From: Solirubrum sp044628455
Lineage (GTDB): Bacteria > Bacteroidota > Bacteroidia > Cytophagales > Hymenobacteraceae
Assembly (NCBI RefSeq): GCF_044628455.1
Contig: NZ_JBIYZW010000001.1
Span: 1,116,001 to 1,180,000, forward strand
DNA: 64,000 nt
Direction of reading: 5' to 3'
In this document: positions 1 through 7,234 of the stretch, in pieces
Numbering within the stretch: the first letter of the stretch is position 1
Layout: every line of letters starts with the position of its first letter
Program-made: the position numbers and the translations under genes
The notes under the pieces: generated by a model
Database searches by the model: none
Told to the model about the DNA's origin: nothing
The model's input: only the letters and a program-made list of their open reading frames with translations

Positions 1-2
1 AC

Positions 3-113
3 CGCGAAAGCCCCGCCGAGCAGCGCCACCACCTGATGCTGCTGGGCAAAACCCTGCTGGAAGAAGGCCGCCTGCTCGACGCCTGGAAAGTGCTGCTGCT
101 GGCCGGAGAGTAA
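3..113 (+). CDS. C-terminal tail of a gene cut by the window edge
   Basis: An open frame enters from the left edge and ends at TAA (111-113), giving the last 36 residues of a protein. The tail is Leu/Glu-rich and probably helical (…LLEEGRLLDAWKVLLLAGE), which would suit the end of a helical-repeat domain, but this is too little to name a family. Codon use is like the rest of the window. A strong hairpin terminator with a T-run lies about 225 bases downstream at 339-370, with a palindromic repeat element between stop and terminator. The frame has no competing long frame, so I judge it real though unidentified. Confidence 0.5.
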   Translation, partial: RESPAEQRHHLMLLGKTLLEEGRLLDAWKVLLLAGE

Positions 114-115
114 GT

Positions 116-300
116 AAGGCCCGCGATGTAGCGCGAACTATGTAGTTCGCGTGCCCCGAGCCGCAAGGTTATTCTGCTATCGTTGTTCTGGCGGACGCGG
201 ATTGAAGGCCGCGCTATACGCGTAACCCGCGCCTTGGGGTCGTTCTCGCAGCATCGTTCCGGCGCGCCAACTACATAGTTCACGCTACTTCGTATCACGG
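116..300. repeat. Inverted pair of palindromic 'GTAGTTCGCG' repeats
   Basis: Positions 132-151 read CGCGAACTA-TG-TAGTTCGCG, a perfect 9-bp-arm palindrome. A second, inverted copy lies at about 263-292 (AACTACATAGTTCACGCTAC on the plus strand, the reverse complement of GTAGCGTGAACTATGTAGTT). The two copies face each other across about 110 bases, so the element is a small MITE-like or REP-doublet structure. It sits between a stop codon and the likely terminator of that gene. Confidence 0.6.
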
Positions 301-338
301 ACCCGCCCTGCTAAACCGTTGTGCTGAGCCCCCTGCCG

Positions 339-370
339 GTGCCGCGCCCCTGGGTGCGGCACTCTTTTTT
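339..370 (+). terminator. Rho-independent terminator
   Basis: The stem GTGCCGC/GCGGCAC (339-345 with 356-362) has a 10-base loop and is followed directly by TCTTTTTT. This is a textbook intrinsic terminator for plus-strand transcription leaving the gene that ends at 113. Confidence 0.75.
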
Positions 371-509
371 AGGCCCTCCCGGCCGGGCAGGCCGAAGGCC
401 AGCCTTTTTCCACTGAAACCCGCCCTCAAGTACCTTATGTGGCTCGACCCTCTGCCGGGCTGCCTGGCTGCTGATTGTATTCTGCCGATATACCGCGGGT
501 ACCCTTTCC

Positions 510-542
510 CTATGGTGTCGCTATAGTGTCCCTATGGTGTCC
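510..542. repeat. Three tandem 11-bp repeats
   Basis: Units CTATGGTGTCG, CTATAGTGTCC and CTATGGTGTCC follow each other directly, and a fourth partial CTATAC follows. The period is close to one helical turn. The repeats lie in a convergent gap, where no promoter is expected. Confidence 0.55.
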
Positions 543-670
543 CTATACTTTTCATACTCCGGCCAGCATTTAACTGGCTTACCGGTAGTAGGATTATTGC
601 AAGTGGGTGCAGGGCGCCTCCACCTCAGAGGTGGGCCGGTTGGGCCCTAGCAGGACACAAGCTGCCCTGC

Positions 671-702
671 GCTGGCACCGAAACCCCACCGCGGGTGCCA
701 GC
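671..702 (-). terminator. Possible terminator hairpin
   Basis: GCTGGCACC (671-679) is the exact reverse complement of GGTGCCAGC (694-702), with a 14-base loop. It lies 24 bases beyond the stop of the minus-strand gene at 726. No T-run follows on the minus strand, so termination activity is uncertain. Confidence 0.4.
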
Positions 703-725
703 CGCGACTAGCAATGCCGTGCTCT

Positions 726-1292
726 TCAGAGCGCGTACACCTCTTCGGTTTGATTGCCGGGTCTATCCGAGGCCCTTACCGCTACGGTAAGTCCGGCCAA
801 CGCCCGGCAGGCCGACTGCGTGCGGAAAACCCACTCGTGCCCACCGGGCAGGGCCTGGGCCGGCCCTGCTTCTATCAGCGCGCCATCAGCCGCTTCAATG
901 CGCACCGCTACGGCCTCGACGGCAAAATCATCGGTAACCCAGATGCGAATCAGCTGGCCGGGCTGACCTGTGTACGCCCGCAAGTCCACATGCGTAATCC
1001 GGGGAGCGTGCATGAAATCCGCTACGGCCACCTGATAGGCGTTGGTGCGGGTGCCACCGATGCCCGTAGCATACAAGGCCTTGGCACCGGGCTGACTCAT
1101 TTGCTTCCGGGCATACGCAATGGCTTGCTCAAATTTGGTGTGATGGGCCTCCTTTTCGGGTGAGTCCAGCTCCCGGGCCCGGTTCTTTCGCACCGCCGAC
1201 ACAACGGTGTCCTTCCCGAGCTGGCGAAACACCAGGTTGCTGATTTTGCCGCTCAGGCCCTGCGTGAGGGCGTTGCCGTTGACTCGGGCCAT
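726..1292 (-). CDS. Uncharacterised 188-residue protein
   Basis: The protein is soluble, with no signal peptide or membrane segment. It opens with a small-residue and basic segment (GLSGKISNLVFRQ, residues 12-24) that I have seen only in uncharacterised Bacteroidota proteins. Residues 25-90 are rich in charged residues and carry an ARKQM helix. The second half (about 95-188) reads as a β-rich domain with alternating hydrophobic residues (LIRIWVTDDFAVEAVAVRIE). ATG at 1292 is the only sensible start. It is transcribed away from its neighbour at 1392. I do not recognise a function. Codon use and absence of an equally good opposite frame support it as real. Confidence 0.65.
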   Translation of the reverse strand: MARVNGNALTQGLSGKISNLVFRQLGKDTVVSAVRKNRARELDSPEKEAHHTKFEQAIAYARKQMSQPGAKALYATGIGGTRTNAYQVAVADFMHAPRITHVDLRAYTGQPGQLIRIWVTDDFAVEAVAVRIEAADGALIEAGPAQALPGGHEWVFRTQSACRALAGLTVAVRASDRPGNQTEEVYAL

Positions 1293-1391
1293 AGGATTGG
1301 GGGTAAGAATAGCGTGACATCCCGCCCAATCCGGGCCAGAGGATATACCGGCTAACCTAGCATTCGGCCGCGAAAAAAGCCAGCGCCCAAC

Positions 1392-1865
1392 TCACGGCCA
1401 GCAGCCCACAGCCCGGCGGCGCAACTGCTGCTCCCGCTCCACCTGCTGCCGGTGCGATTCCTGCTCCCGCAGGGAATCGTAATAGCCAGCGCGCCAGCGG
1501 GTGTCGTAGAGGGCGTGCAGCTGCATGGCGGTATCCTCCGTGAGGTAGCGCAGGTAGAGCACGGGGCCACACTGGCCGGCCCGGAAGTCGGTGACTTCTA
1601 CCTGATCGTGGGAGCCAAACAATGCCGCTAGCTCACTCTGGCGCTGGCCGCGGTAGTACACCTCGCAATACACGCCGGTGGCCGGCTCGAACTCGTTTTC
1701 CTGGTAGAGGCTGTACGACCAGCCATCGGCACCGGCCGGAACCAGGCCCACGAAACGGAAGCGGCTGCCGGATTCGGGGGCTATGAGCAGCGCCCACCAC
1801 AACGCCACGAGTACGGCCGCTGTTTCCCCGAAGGCGTAAAGCCGCTGCGTCAGCAACTTGCTCAC
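1392..1865 (-). CDS. Small protein with one N-terminal membrane segment
   Basis: The 157-residue product has a hydrophobic segment near residues 14-30 (AAVLVALWWALLIAP) that would anchor it in the inner membrane, followed by a domain with two Cys (VYCEVYY and AGQCGPVLY) that could form a disulfide outside the cytoplasm. The C-terminal 40 residues are rich in Arg, Gln and Glu and look helical. The start is GTG at 1865, overlapping the stop of the GldM-like gene by four bases (GTGA), which implies translational coupling in one operon. Function unknown. The partnership with a GldM-like lipoprotein suggests an envelope role, by inference only. Confidence 0.6.
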   Translation of the reverse strand: MSKLLTQRLYAFGETAAVLVALWWALLIAPESGSRFRFVGLVPAGADGWSYSLYQENEFEPATGVYCEVYYRGQRQSELAALFGSHDQVEVTDFRAGQCGPVLYLRYLTEDTAMQLHALYDTRWRAGYYDSLREQESHRQQVEREQQLRRRAVGCWP

Positions 1866-2839
1866 GGCCGCACTACGGTATAGGGCACGCGAATGCGGAA
1901 GGTGGTATCCTGACCGTAGTATCGGGTGCTAATGGTGCCTTCCCACACGGCCGGGCCGGGCGGTTGCGAGGCGGGCACCGGGAAGCTGACCTGGCCTTGC
2001 TCCAATGGGTATTGCACCGGCACCGGTTGGCCGTTGGCCGTCATGCGCAGCCCCGGCATGTTCCCTTGGGCGCTAACCAGCAGCAGCCTGGCCCGGTAGG
2101 TGCCGCCGGCGGGCACCTGGTTGCTTTCCGGAATGGCGTACGCCCCTATGCGCACAAAATCATGGTGGTGGTGGCTGCCCACCTTCCGGCGCAGGTTCTC
2201 CATTGCCTCGGTTTCGCGCTGCAGCACCTGGGCCTCCAGCTGCGCCAGGTGCAGGGCGGCGGCGGCCACCGGCGCGTCGGCGAAGTAAAACTCCCCGAAC
2301 GAAAGCGGCTCCACCGGCAGGCGCACCGCGCGGGGCAGCCGCAACTCCTGAGCCGGGGCTGCTCCCACCGTAACCGTGGATGGCGAGAGTTGCTGATGTA
2401 GGTACTGGTGGTAGCTTTTGAGCTGTTGCTGCAGCGAATCAGCCAGATTCGGTCTGTTTGGCTGGCGCAGCATCAACTGCGTCACGGCCTCGTCTTCGTC
2501 CGGGTTCTTCCATTCGTACTCGTTACCGGTGGCCAGCAGCAGGCGGCGCCGGATGTCGTGCAGGTAGTTGCGCAGGCTGTCGGTACGCGTGTGCAGACTC
2601 TTCGACTCGGCATACACCACGCTGTCGCTACGATACCAGCGGTTGCGCTGCGCTTCGGCCTGTATGGCGCGCACCGTGGTAGCGTTTTCCTTGGCTGCTC
2701 GCTCGTTGTAGGTGTTCAGCGTGGCTTCGGTTATCACCATCTGCGCCAGCTGAGCTTCCGAGGGGCCGCCGCAGGCCCATAGCCCCGTCAGGCCCAGCAC
2801 AACCAGGCCGTTTAGCGGGCGGCGAATAAAGCAAGGCAT
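1862..2839 (-). CDS. GldM-like lipoprotein
   Basis: The 325-residue product starts at ATG 2839, giving a clean lipoprotein signal peptide with lipobox LWAC (Cys23). A longer frame to 2914 would run into the upstream gene. Residues 30-150 are mostly helical and charged. Residues about 184-260 resemble the GldM/PorM periplasmic domain: an Ala/Leu helix (VAAAALHLAQLEAQVLQ), then a β-segment IPESNQVPAGGTYRARLLL, which matches the GldM pattern of a Pro-Glu-Ser turn followed by GxxYxAxxxL. True GldM has an N-terminal membrane helix and about 510 residues; this one is shorter and lipid-anchored. It is probably a GldM-domain paralogue, not the motor subunit. A four-His run (HHHH) precedes the conserved stretch. 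Confidence 0.6.
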   Translation of the reverse strand: MPCFIRRPLNGLVVLGLTGLWACGGPSEAQLAQMVITEATLNTYNERAAKENATTVRAIQAEAQRNRWYRSDSVVYAESKSLHTRTDSLRNYLHDIRRRLLLATGNEYEWKNPDEDEAVTQLMLRQPNRPNLADSLQQQLKSYHQYLHQQLSPSTVTVGAAPAQELRLPRAVRLPVEPLSFGEFYFADAPVAAAALHLAQLEAQVLQRETEAMENLRRKVGSHHHHDFVRIGAYAIPESNQVPAGGTYRARLLLVSAQGNMPGLRMTANGQPVPVQYPLEQGQVSFPVPASQPPGPAVWEGTISTRYYGQDTTFRIRVPYTVVRP

Positions 2840-2889
2840 AGGCAGGGCAGCGTCGGTGTTGGGCGCGAGGCAATACCGGCTCAAGATAG

Positions 2890-3738
2890 CTACAGCGGGC
2901 ACTCCATCTCCCACAAGTCCAGCGCCGAGACCTGCCAGCCGCAGTGGCGCATCAGCTCCACGGCCGGGCTGCCCTCGGGCAGGGAGTGCACCAGCAGCAG
3001 GCGCTGGCCGTAGCGGGCTTCGAGGGCGCGCACCATGCGCCGGCCCCAGCCCTGCCGGCGCGCAGTGCGCGGCACCACCAGGCTCATGAGCATCACCCGC
3101 TCGGCATCGGGGCGCAGCAGCGCGTATGCCTGGCCCTGCAGCGTCCAGGCTTCCACGAAGGGCGCAGTGGTGGCGGCCAGCGTCTCGCCGGCCAGCATCC
3201 AGGGCTGGGCCTCGTCGGCCTCGCGCCCCACGGTGCGGGCCACCACCAGCGGGTCGGCCGGCGTCAGTTCATCAGCCGCGGGAGCTGCCGGCGCCGCGGG
3301 CCGCTGAAAGCCCAGCAGGCGGCGGGTCGAGCGGAAGCCCAGCCGCTGGTAGAGGCGAATGGCCGGCTCGTTGCTGGCAAATACTTCCAGGATCAGCAAC
3401 CGGTCGCCGCGCCGCCGCGCCTCGTCGATGGCCGTTTGCAGCATAGGTCGGCCCAGCCTCTGACCGCGGGCCTCCACCACCAGGCCCATGGCCGCCACGC
3501 GGCTGGTCCAGCCCCGCCGGGCGATGTACACCACGCCCACCAGCTCGTCGTGGCAGTACCAGAGGCGGCTGGCTTCGGCGTCGAGGTTTTCGCCCCGGAA
3601 GCGGCGCTGGAAGCTGGCCTCGTCGAAGCGCATGGGCACCAGGTATTGCTCAAACGAGCGGTTCATGGCCTGGGCCTGCTCGGCGGCGGAGCAGTGCAAC
3701 ACCGTGCGGGAAGTGAGGGTGTCGAGGGAGAAAGGCAT
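2890..3738 (-). CDS. Tandem GNAT-type N-acetyltransferase
   Basis: The product (282 residues) contains a GNAT acetyl-CoA-binding fold at about residues 60-150. Motif A is visible as VVEARGQRLGRPMLQTAID (the Q/RxxGxG/A pattern), followed by the ASNEPAIRLYQRLGF motif typical of motif B. A linker (about 150-175, Ala/Pro-rich) leads to a second, more degenerate GNAT half with PRTARRQGWGRRMV at about 225-238. Two-domain GNATs act on amines of small molecules or proteins; the substrate cannot be read from the sequence. ATG at 3738 is the only good start. The gene precedes the GldM-like gene by 50 bases on the same strand and may be cotranscribed with it. Confidence 0.8.
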   Translation of the reverse strand: MPFSLDTLTSRTVLHCSAAEQAQAMNRSFEQYLVPMRFDEASFQRRFRGENLDAEASRLWYCHDELVGVVYIARRGWTSRVAAMGLVVEARGQRLGRPMLQTAIDEARRRGDRLLILEVFASNEPAIRLYQRLGFRSTRRLLGFQRPAAPAAPAADELTPADPLVVARTVGREADEAQPWMLAGETLAATTAPFVEAWTLQGQAYALLRPDAERVMLMSLVVPRTARRQGWGRRMVRALEARYGQRLLLVHSLPEGSPAVELMRHCGWQVSALDLWEMECPL

Positions 3739-3847
3739 GGTCGGGCGGTTAAGTACGCGCCGCTCCTGCCCAGGGCCGGGGCGGAGTCAAAGCAAAACCC
3801 AAGAATACGCCTTCGCCCGTCCGGAGTCAACCAGAAGCTAAAAGGCC

Positions 3848-3875
3848 GTCATGCTTCGCCCGGGCTCAGCATGAC
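3848..3875. repeat. REP-like hairpin (GTCATGCT…AGCATGAC)
   Basis: GTCATGCT and AGCATGAC are exact 8-bp arms around a 12-base GC-rich loop containing GGGCTC. The arm is shared with the longer hairpin at 27973-28063 (GTCATGCTGAGC…GCTCAGCATGAC) and with 49341-49387, so it is a dispersed family. Confidence 0.6.
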
Positions 3876-3912
3876 GTTCCGTTAGCATACCGCTCACCCT
3901 GCCCAAAACGAA

Positions 3913-3945
3913 AGTGGTGCTCCGGCTCAAAGCCGAGGCACCACT
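3913..3945 (-). terminator. Terminator downstream of the alanine dehydrogenase-like gene
   Basis: The arms AGTGGTGC (3913-3920) and GCACCACT (3938-3945) are perfect, with a further CGGCT/AGCCG pairing inside. On the minus strand it lies 45 bases beyond the stop of the gene at 3991. Confidence 0.6.
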
Positions 3946-3990
3946 ACCGGGCGGGGCAATCGTCCCCGAAATACGCCAGAATCCGTGCTG

Positions 3991-5220
3991 CTAGTTGCGT
4001 ACGGCAATCATCAGCCCCAGCTCCTTGTAGCGCAGGTTAAACTTCTTGGCAATGGCGGCGTTGGTCAGGGCGCCCTTGTAGAGGTACACGCCCGAGCGGA
4101 AGTGCTCGTCGGCAAACAGGGCCTCGTTGATGCCCCCGTGCTGGCTGATTTCCTGCAGGATGGGCGTGAAGATGTTGCTCAGGGCATTGGTGGCGGTGCG
4201 CGGCACCCGCGAGGCAATGTTGGGCACGCAGTAGTGAATCACGTCGTACTTGCGGAACACCGGCTTGGAGTGGGTGGTGATGTCGCTCGTTTCGAAGCTG
4301 CCCCCCTGGTCGATGCTCACGTCGATAATCACCGAGCCCGGCGCCATCGACGCCACCGCCTCCTCTGACACCAGGAAGGGAATGCGCCCGTCCTCGGCGT
4401 TGAGCGCCCCGATAACCACGTCGGCGCGGCGAATCTGCTGGTTGAGGGTGTGCGTGTCGAGGGTGCTGGTGTAAAGCTGGGCCCCGAGGTTCTGCTTGAG
4501 GCGGCGCAGCTTGTAGAGGTGGTTGTCGAACACCTTTACCTCGGCCCCCAGCCCGATGGCGGCGCGGGCGGCGTACTCGGCCACGGTGCCCGCGCCCAGA
4601 ATAACCACCTGCGAGGGCGGCACGCCCGTGATGCCGCCCAGAATAACGCCCTTGCCCTCGTTGGAGCGGGCCAGGTACTCGGCCGCCACCAGCATCACCG
4701 TCGAGCCGGCAATTTCGCTCATGGCCCGCACCACCGGCTTGGCGCCCGAGGGGTCCTTGATGAGCTCGAAGCTGATGGCGTTGATTTTCTTGCGCTGCAG
4801 GGCCATCAGGTACTCCACCGACAAGGAGCCAAACTGCAGGGCCGAAATCAGCGTCTGCCCGGCGCGCAGGTGCTCCATTTCCTCGGCCGTGGGCGGGGCA
4901 ATCTTGAGCACCAGGTCGGCCTCGTACACTTCCTTGGGCGTGTACACGATGCTGGCCCCGGCCTCGGAGTAGTCGTGGTCGGAGTACTTACTGGGCTCCC
5001 CGGCCCCGCTTTCCAGCACCACTTCGTGGCCCTCGTTCACCAGGTGCTTCACGGCCTCGGGCGTGAGGCCCAGGCGGTTTTCCTGCAGCGAGGTTTCGCG
5101 CGGCAGCCCGATAAACAGCTTGCGCCGCCGCGTTTCCACGGCCAGCATGGATTCCTGCGGCACGTAGGCGCGGGCCGGGGCCGTGAGGGAAGTAAAACCG
5201 GGGGGTAGCTGGTCGGGCAT
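3991..5220 (-). CDS. ald: Alanine dehydrogenase-like protein (Ald/PNT family)
   Basis: The 409-residue protein matches the alanine dehydrogenase and transhydrogenase-α fold. The N-terminal substrate domain carries PRETSLQENRLGLTPE and the Lys of VLKIAPP. A Rossmann glycine motif GAGTVAEYA lies at residues 209-217, and VSIDQGG supplies the Asp found in true alanine dehydrogenases. The family reaction is NAD-dependent deamination of L-alanine to pyruvate. The position equal to His96 of classical enzymes (LHLA) reads LQFG here, so the catalytic His seems replaced by Gln; activity should not be assumed. ATG 5220 is preferred over an upstream TTG that lies inside a repeat. About 30 extra N-terminal residues precede the core. 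Confidence 0.82.
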   Translation of the reverse strand: MPDQLPPGFTSLTAPARAYVPQESMLAVETRRRKLFIGLPRETSLQENRLGLTPEAVKHLVNEGHEVVLESGAGEPSKYSDHDYSEAGASIVYTPKEVYEADLVLKIAPPTAEEMEHLRAGQTLISALQFGSLSVEYLMALQRKKINAISFELIKDPSGAKPVVRAMSEIAGSTVMLVAAEYLARSNEGKGVILGGITGVPPSQVVILGAGTVAEYAARAAIGLGAEVKVFDNHLYKLRRLKQNLGAQLYTSTLDTHTLNQQIRRADVVIGALNAEDGRIPFLVSEEAVASMAPGSVIIDVSIDQGGSFETSDITTHSKPVFRKYDVIHYCVPNIASRVPRTATNALSNIFTPILQEISQHGGINEALFADEHFRSGVYLYKGALTNAAIAKKFNLRYKELGLMIAVRN

Positions 5221-5231
5221 TTCTTCGGGGG

Positions 5232-5335
5232 CAATAATCAATGATCAATCAACCATGAGCCCTGCGCGCCGAGCAACGGGGCCGGAAACAGTACCGGACG
5301 GGCTGATTGCTCATTGCTCGTTGATCATTGTCAAC
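5232..5335. repeat. Spacer hairpin of the TGATCATTG class
   Basis: The left arm (5232-5253, AATAATCAATGATCAATCAA) pairs with a degenerate right arm (5301-5335, containing CATTGCTCGTTGATCATTGT). About 45 GC-rich bases separate them. The same class recurs at 22848-22950 and 39744-39828. The right arm overlaps the last codons of tsaE and the left arm lies just upstream of the dehydrogenase start. Confidence 0.65.
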
Positions 5336-5754
5336 TGAATTCGCCGCGCCTGCGGGCCCGTCACCTCCAGGGTCACGAGCAGTCGGCGCGGGGGTAGCAG
5401 CGGCGCGATGCGGCTCGGCCACTCTATCAGGCAAAGATAGCCGGAATCGAAGTACTCCTGCGCACCAATTCGCAGGGCCTCGTCCACCGAATCGATGCGG
5501 TAGAAATCGAAGTGGTACACGGGGCGGCGGCGCCCATCGCGGTACTCGTTGACCAGGGCGAAGGTGGGGCTGCTCACTTCGTCGGTCACGCCCAGCTCGG
5601 CGCACAGGGCGCGGATGAGGGTGGTTTTGCCCGCGCCCATCTCGCCTTCCAGCAGCACGATGGTGGCGCCCTCCAGGCCGATGGCGGCGCGGAGCATGGC
5701 GGCGGCGGCGGGCAGGGCACTCAGGTCGGGTACGTCGATTTCGGCGGCAATCAT
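5311..5754 (-). CDS. tsaE: tRNA threonylcarbamoyladenosine biosynthesis ATPase TsaE
   Basis: TsaE is the ATPase that works with TsaB and TsaD to make N6-threonylcarbamoyladenosine at position 37 of ANN-decoding tRNAs in the cytoplasm. The 147-residue length fits the family. The P-loop GEMGAGKTT lies near residues 37-45, followed by the family blocks SSPTFALVNEY and YHFDFYRI, and LIEWPSR near residue 110. The start is ATG 5754; a longer frame upstream is antisense to the aminotransferase. The last residues, MINEQ, come from the adjacent intergenic repeat, so the C-terminus looks extended by it. It is followed by the dehydrogenase gene 90 bases downstream. Confidence 0.93.
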   Translation of the reverse strand: MIAAEIDVPDLSALPAAAAMLRAAIGLEGATIVLLEGEMGAGKTTLIRALCAELGVTDEVSSPTFALVNEYRDGRRRPVYHFDFYRIDSVDEALRIGAQEYFDSGYLCLIEWPSRIAPLLPPRRLLVTLEVTGPQARRIQLTMINEQ

Positions 5755-5845
5755 GGCAGAAGGGTTTGGACGCACAAGTTTAGGCAAGCGTAACTTGCCG
5801 CCCGGCCTCCGGGGTGTGCCGGCGGCCGAATCCACCACAACGCCT

Positions 5846-7102
5846 ATGCAAGTTTCCACCATGGCCGCCGGCCTGATCGGCTCCGAAATCATCAAAATCG
5901 GCAACGAAGTCAACGACATGATCCGCAAGGGGGAGCAAATCTGCAACCTCACCATCGGCGACTTCGACCCGGCTATCTTCCCGATTCCCGCCGAGCTGGG
6001 CGCCGAAATCACCCGGGCCTACGAGGCCGGGCACACCAACTACCCGCCCGCCAACGGCATGGGCGAGCTGCGGCAGGCCGCCGCGCAGTTTCTGCAGGAG
6101 CGCCTGCAGCTCACCTACTCCCCCAACGACCTGCTGGTAGCCGGCGGCTCGCGCCCGCTCATCTACGCCACCTACCGGGCCCTGGTCGACCCCGGCGACC
6201 GGGTGGTGTTTCCGGTGCCCTCGTGGAACAACAACCACTACTGCCACCTGTCGGGCGCCGAGCCGGTGATGGTGGCCACCCGGGCCGAAAACAACTTCAT
6301 GCCCACCGCCGCCGACGTGGCTCCGCACCTGACGGGCGCCACGCTGCTGGCCCTCTGCTCGCCGCTCAATCCCACCGGCACCGTCTTCGCCAAGGCCGAC
6401 CTGGAAGCCATCTGCGACCTGGTCCTGGCCGAAAACCAGCGCCGCGGGCCCGACGAAAAGCCGCTCTACATCCTCTACGACCAGATTTACTGGCTGCTGA
6501 CCTTCGGCGACACCCAGCACTTCGACCCGGTGAACCTGCGCCCCGCCCTGCGCCCGTACGTGGTGTACATCGACGGCATCTCGAAGTGCCTGGCGGCTAC
6601 GGGCGTGCGCGTGGGCTACGCCTTCGGCCCCAGCGCCGTTATCGACAAGATGAAGGCCATTCTGGGCCACGTGGGGGCCTGGGCACCCAAGGCCGAGCAG
6701 GTAGCCGTGGCTCACTACCTGCCCCAGCAGCCGGCCGTGGACGCGTTCATGGACCAGTTCCGCCAGCACATTCAGCAAAGCCTGGTGGCCCTCTATACCG
6801 GTCTCAAGCAGCTGCAGCAGGAAGGTTACGCCGTCGACGCAGTGGTGCCGATGGGCGCTATCTACCTCACCGCCAAGCTTGACGTGCTGGGCAAAACCAC
6901 GCCCGCCGGCCAGCGCCTGGCCACCACCAAGGACCTGACTTCCTACCTCATCAGCGAAGCCCGCCTGGCCGTGGTGCCCTTCAGCGCCTTCGGCTCGGCC
7001 GATACCGAGCCCTGGTTCCGCATGTCGGTGGGCGGGGCTTCTTTGGAGTCCATCGAAGCCGCCCTGCCCCGCCTGCGCGCCGCCCTCGACGCCCTGCGCT
7101 AA
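5846..7102 (+). CDS. Class I/II pyridoxal-phosphate aminotransferase
   Basis: The 418-residue protein is a fold-type I aminotransferase of the aspartate aminotransferase superfamily. Visible residues are the cofactor-orienting NPTG (residues 175-178), Asp212 with Tyr215 (YDQIY), and the Schiff-base Lys247 in YIDGISKCLAATG, followed by the phosphate-binding Arg of GVRVGYAFG. The C-terminal domain has the substrate-carboxylate Arg in WFRMSVG. Its amino donor is not readable; an aspartate or broad amino-acid specificity is likely. ATG 5846 is chosen since the frame upstream of it is antisense to tsaE, which is divergently transcribed. A strong terminator follows at 7151-7190. Confidence 0.88.
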   Translation: MQVSTMAAGLIGSEIIKIGNEVNDMIRKGEQICNLTIGDFDPAIFPIPAELGAEITRAYEAGHTNYPPANGMGELRQAAAQFLQERLQLTYSPNDLLVAGGSRPLIYATYRALVDPGDRVVFPVPSWNNNHYCHLSGAEPVMVATRAENNFMPTAADVAPHLTGATLLALCSPLNPTGTVFAKADLEAICDLVLAENQRRGPDEKPLYILYDQIYWLLTFGDTQHFDPVNLRPALRPYVVYIDGISKCLAATGVRVGYAFGPSAVIDKMKAILGHVGAWAPKAEQVAVAHYLPQQPAVDAFMDQFRQHIQQSLVALYTGLKQLQQEGYAVDAVVPMGAIYLTAKLDVLGKTTPAGQRLATTKDLTSYLISEARLAVVPFSAFGSADTEPWFRMSVGGASLESIEAALPRLRAALDALR

Positions 7103-7150
7103 CCTAGCCCCGGGCTGACGCGGCCCGGAAGTACGCAGCTCATCTATTGC

Positions 7151-7190
7151 CCGCGGCCCGCCAATGCTACTGTGCATCGGCGGGCCGCGG
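7151..7190. terminator. Bidirectional terminator
   Basis: CCGCGGCCCGCC and GGCGGGCCGCGG are perfect 12-bp arms around 16 bases, followed by TGTTTT on the plus strand. It lies between the converging aminotransferase and VF530 genes. Confidence 0.8.
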
Positions 7191-7234
7191 TGTTTTCAGC
7201 CGGGGCATCAAAGCCGCTGTTCGGCCTACCCGGC

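Larger units (their letters stand above)
114..725. other. 612-base convergent intergenic region
   Basis: I see no convincing gene between the stop of the left-edge gene and the stop of the minus-strand gene at 726. The region holds an inverted pair of palindromic repeats (116-300), a rho-independent terminator (339-370), three tandem 11-bp repeats (510-542), a 15-bp palindrome CCACCTC-A-GAGGTGG at 620-634, and a 9-bp-arm hairpin at 671-702. A plus frame starting at 714 is only the opposite strand of the minus gene. Confidence 0.7.

Noticed and set aside
2890..2914. Longer start of the GldM-like protein at 2914
   Set aside because: It would overlap the GNAT gene and bury the lipoprotein signal; ATG 2839 puts the lipobox at Cys23.
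5221..5241. TTG start of the alanine dehydrogenase-like gene at 5241
   Set aside because: It lies within a repeat; ATG 5220 begins the protein more naturally.
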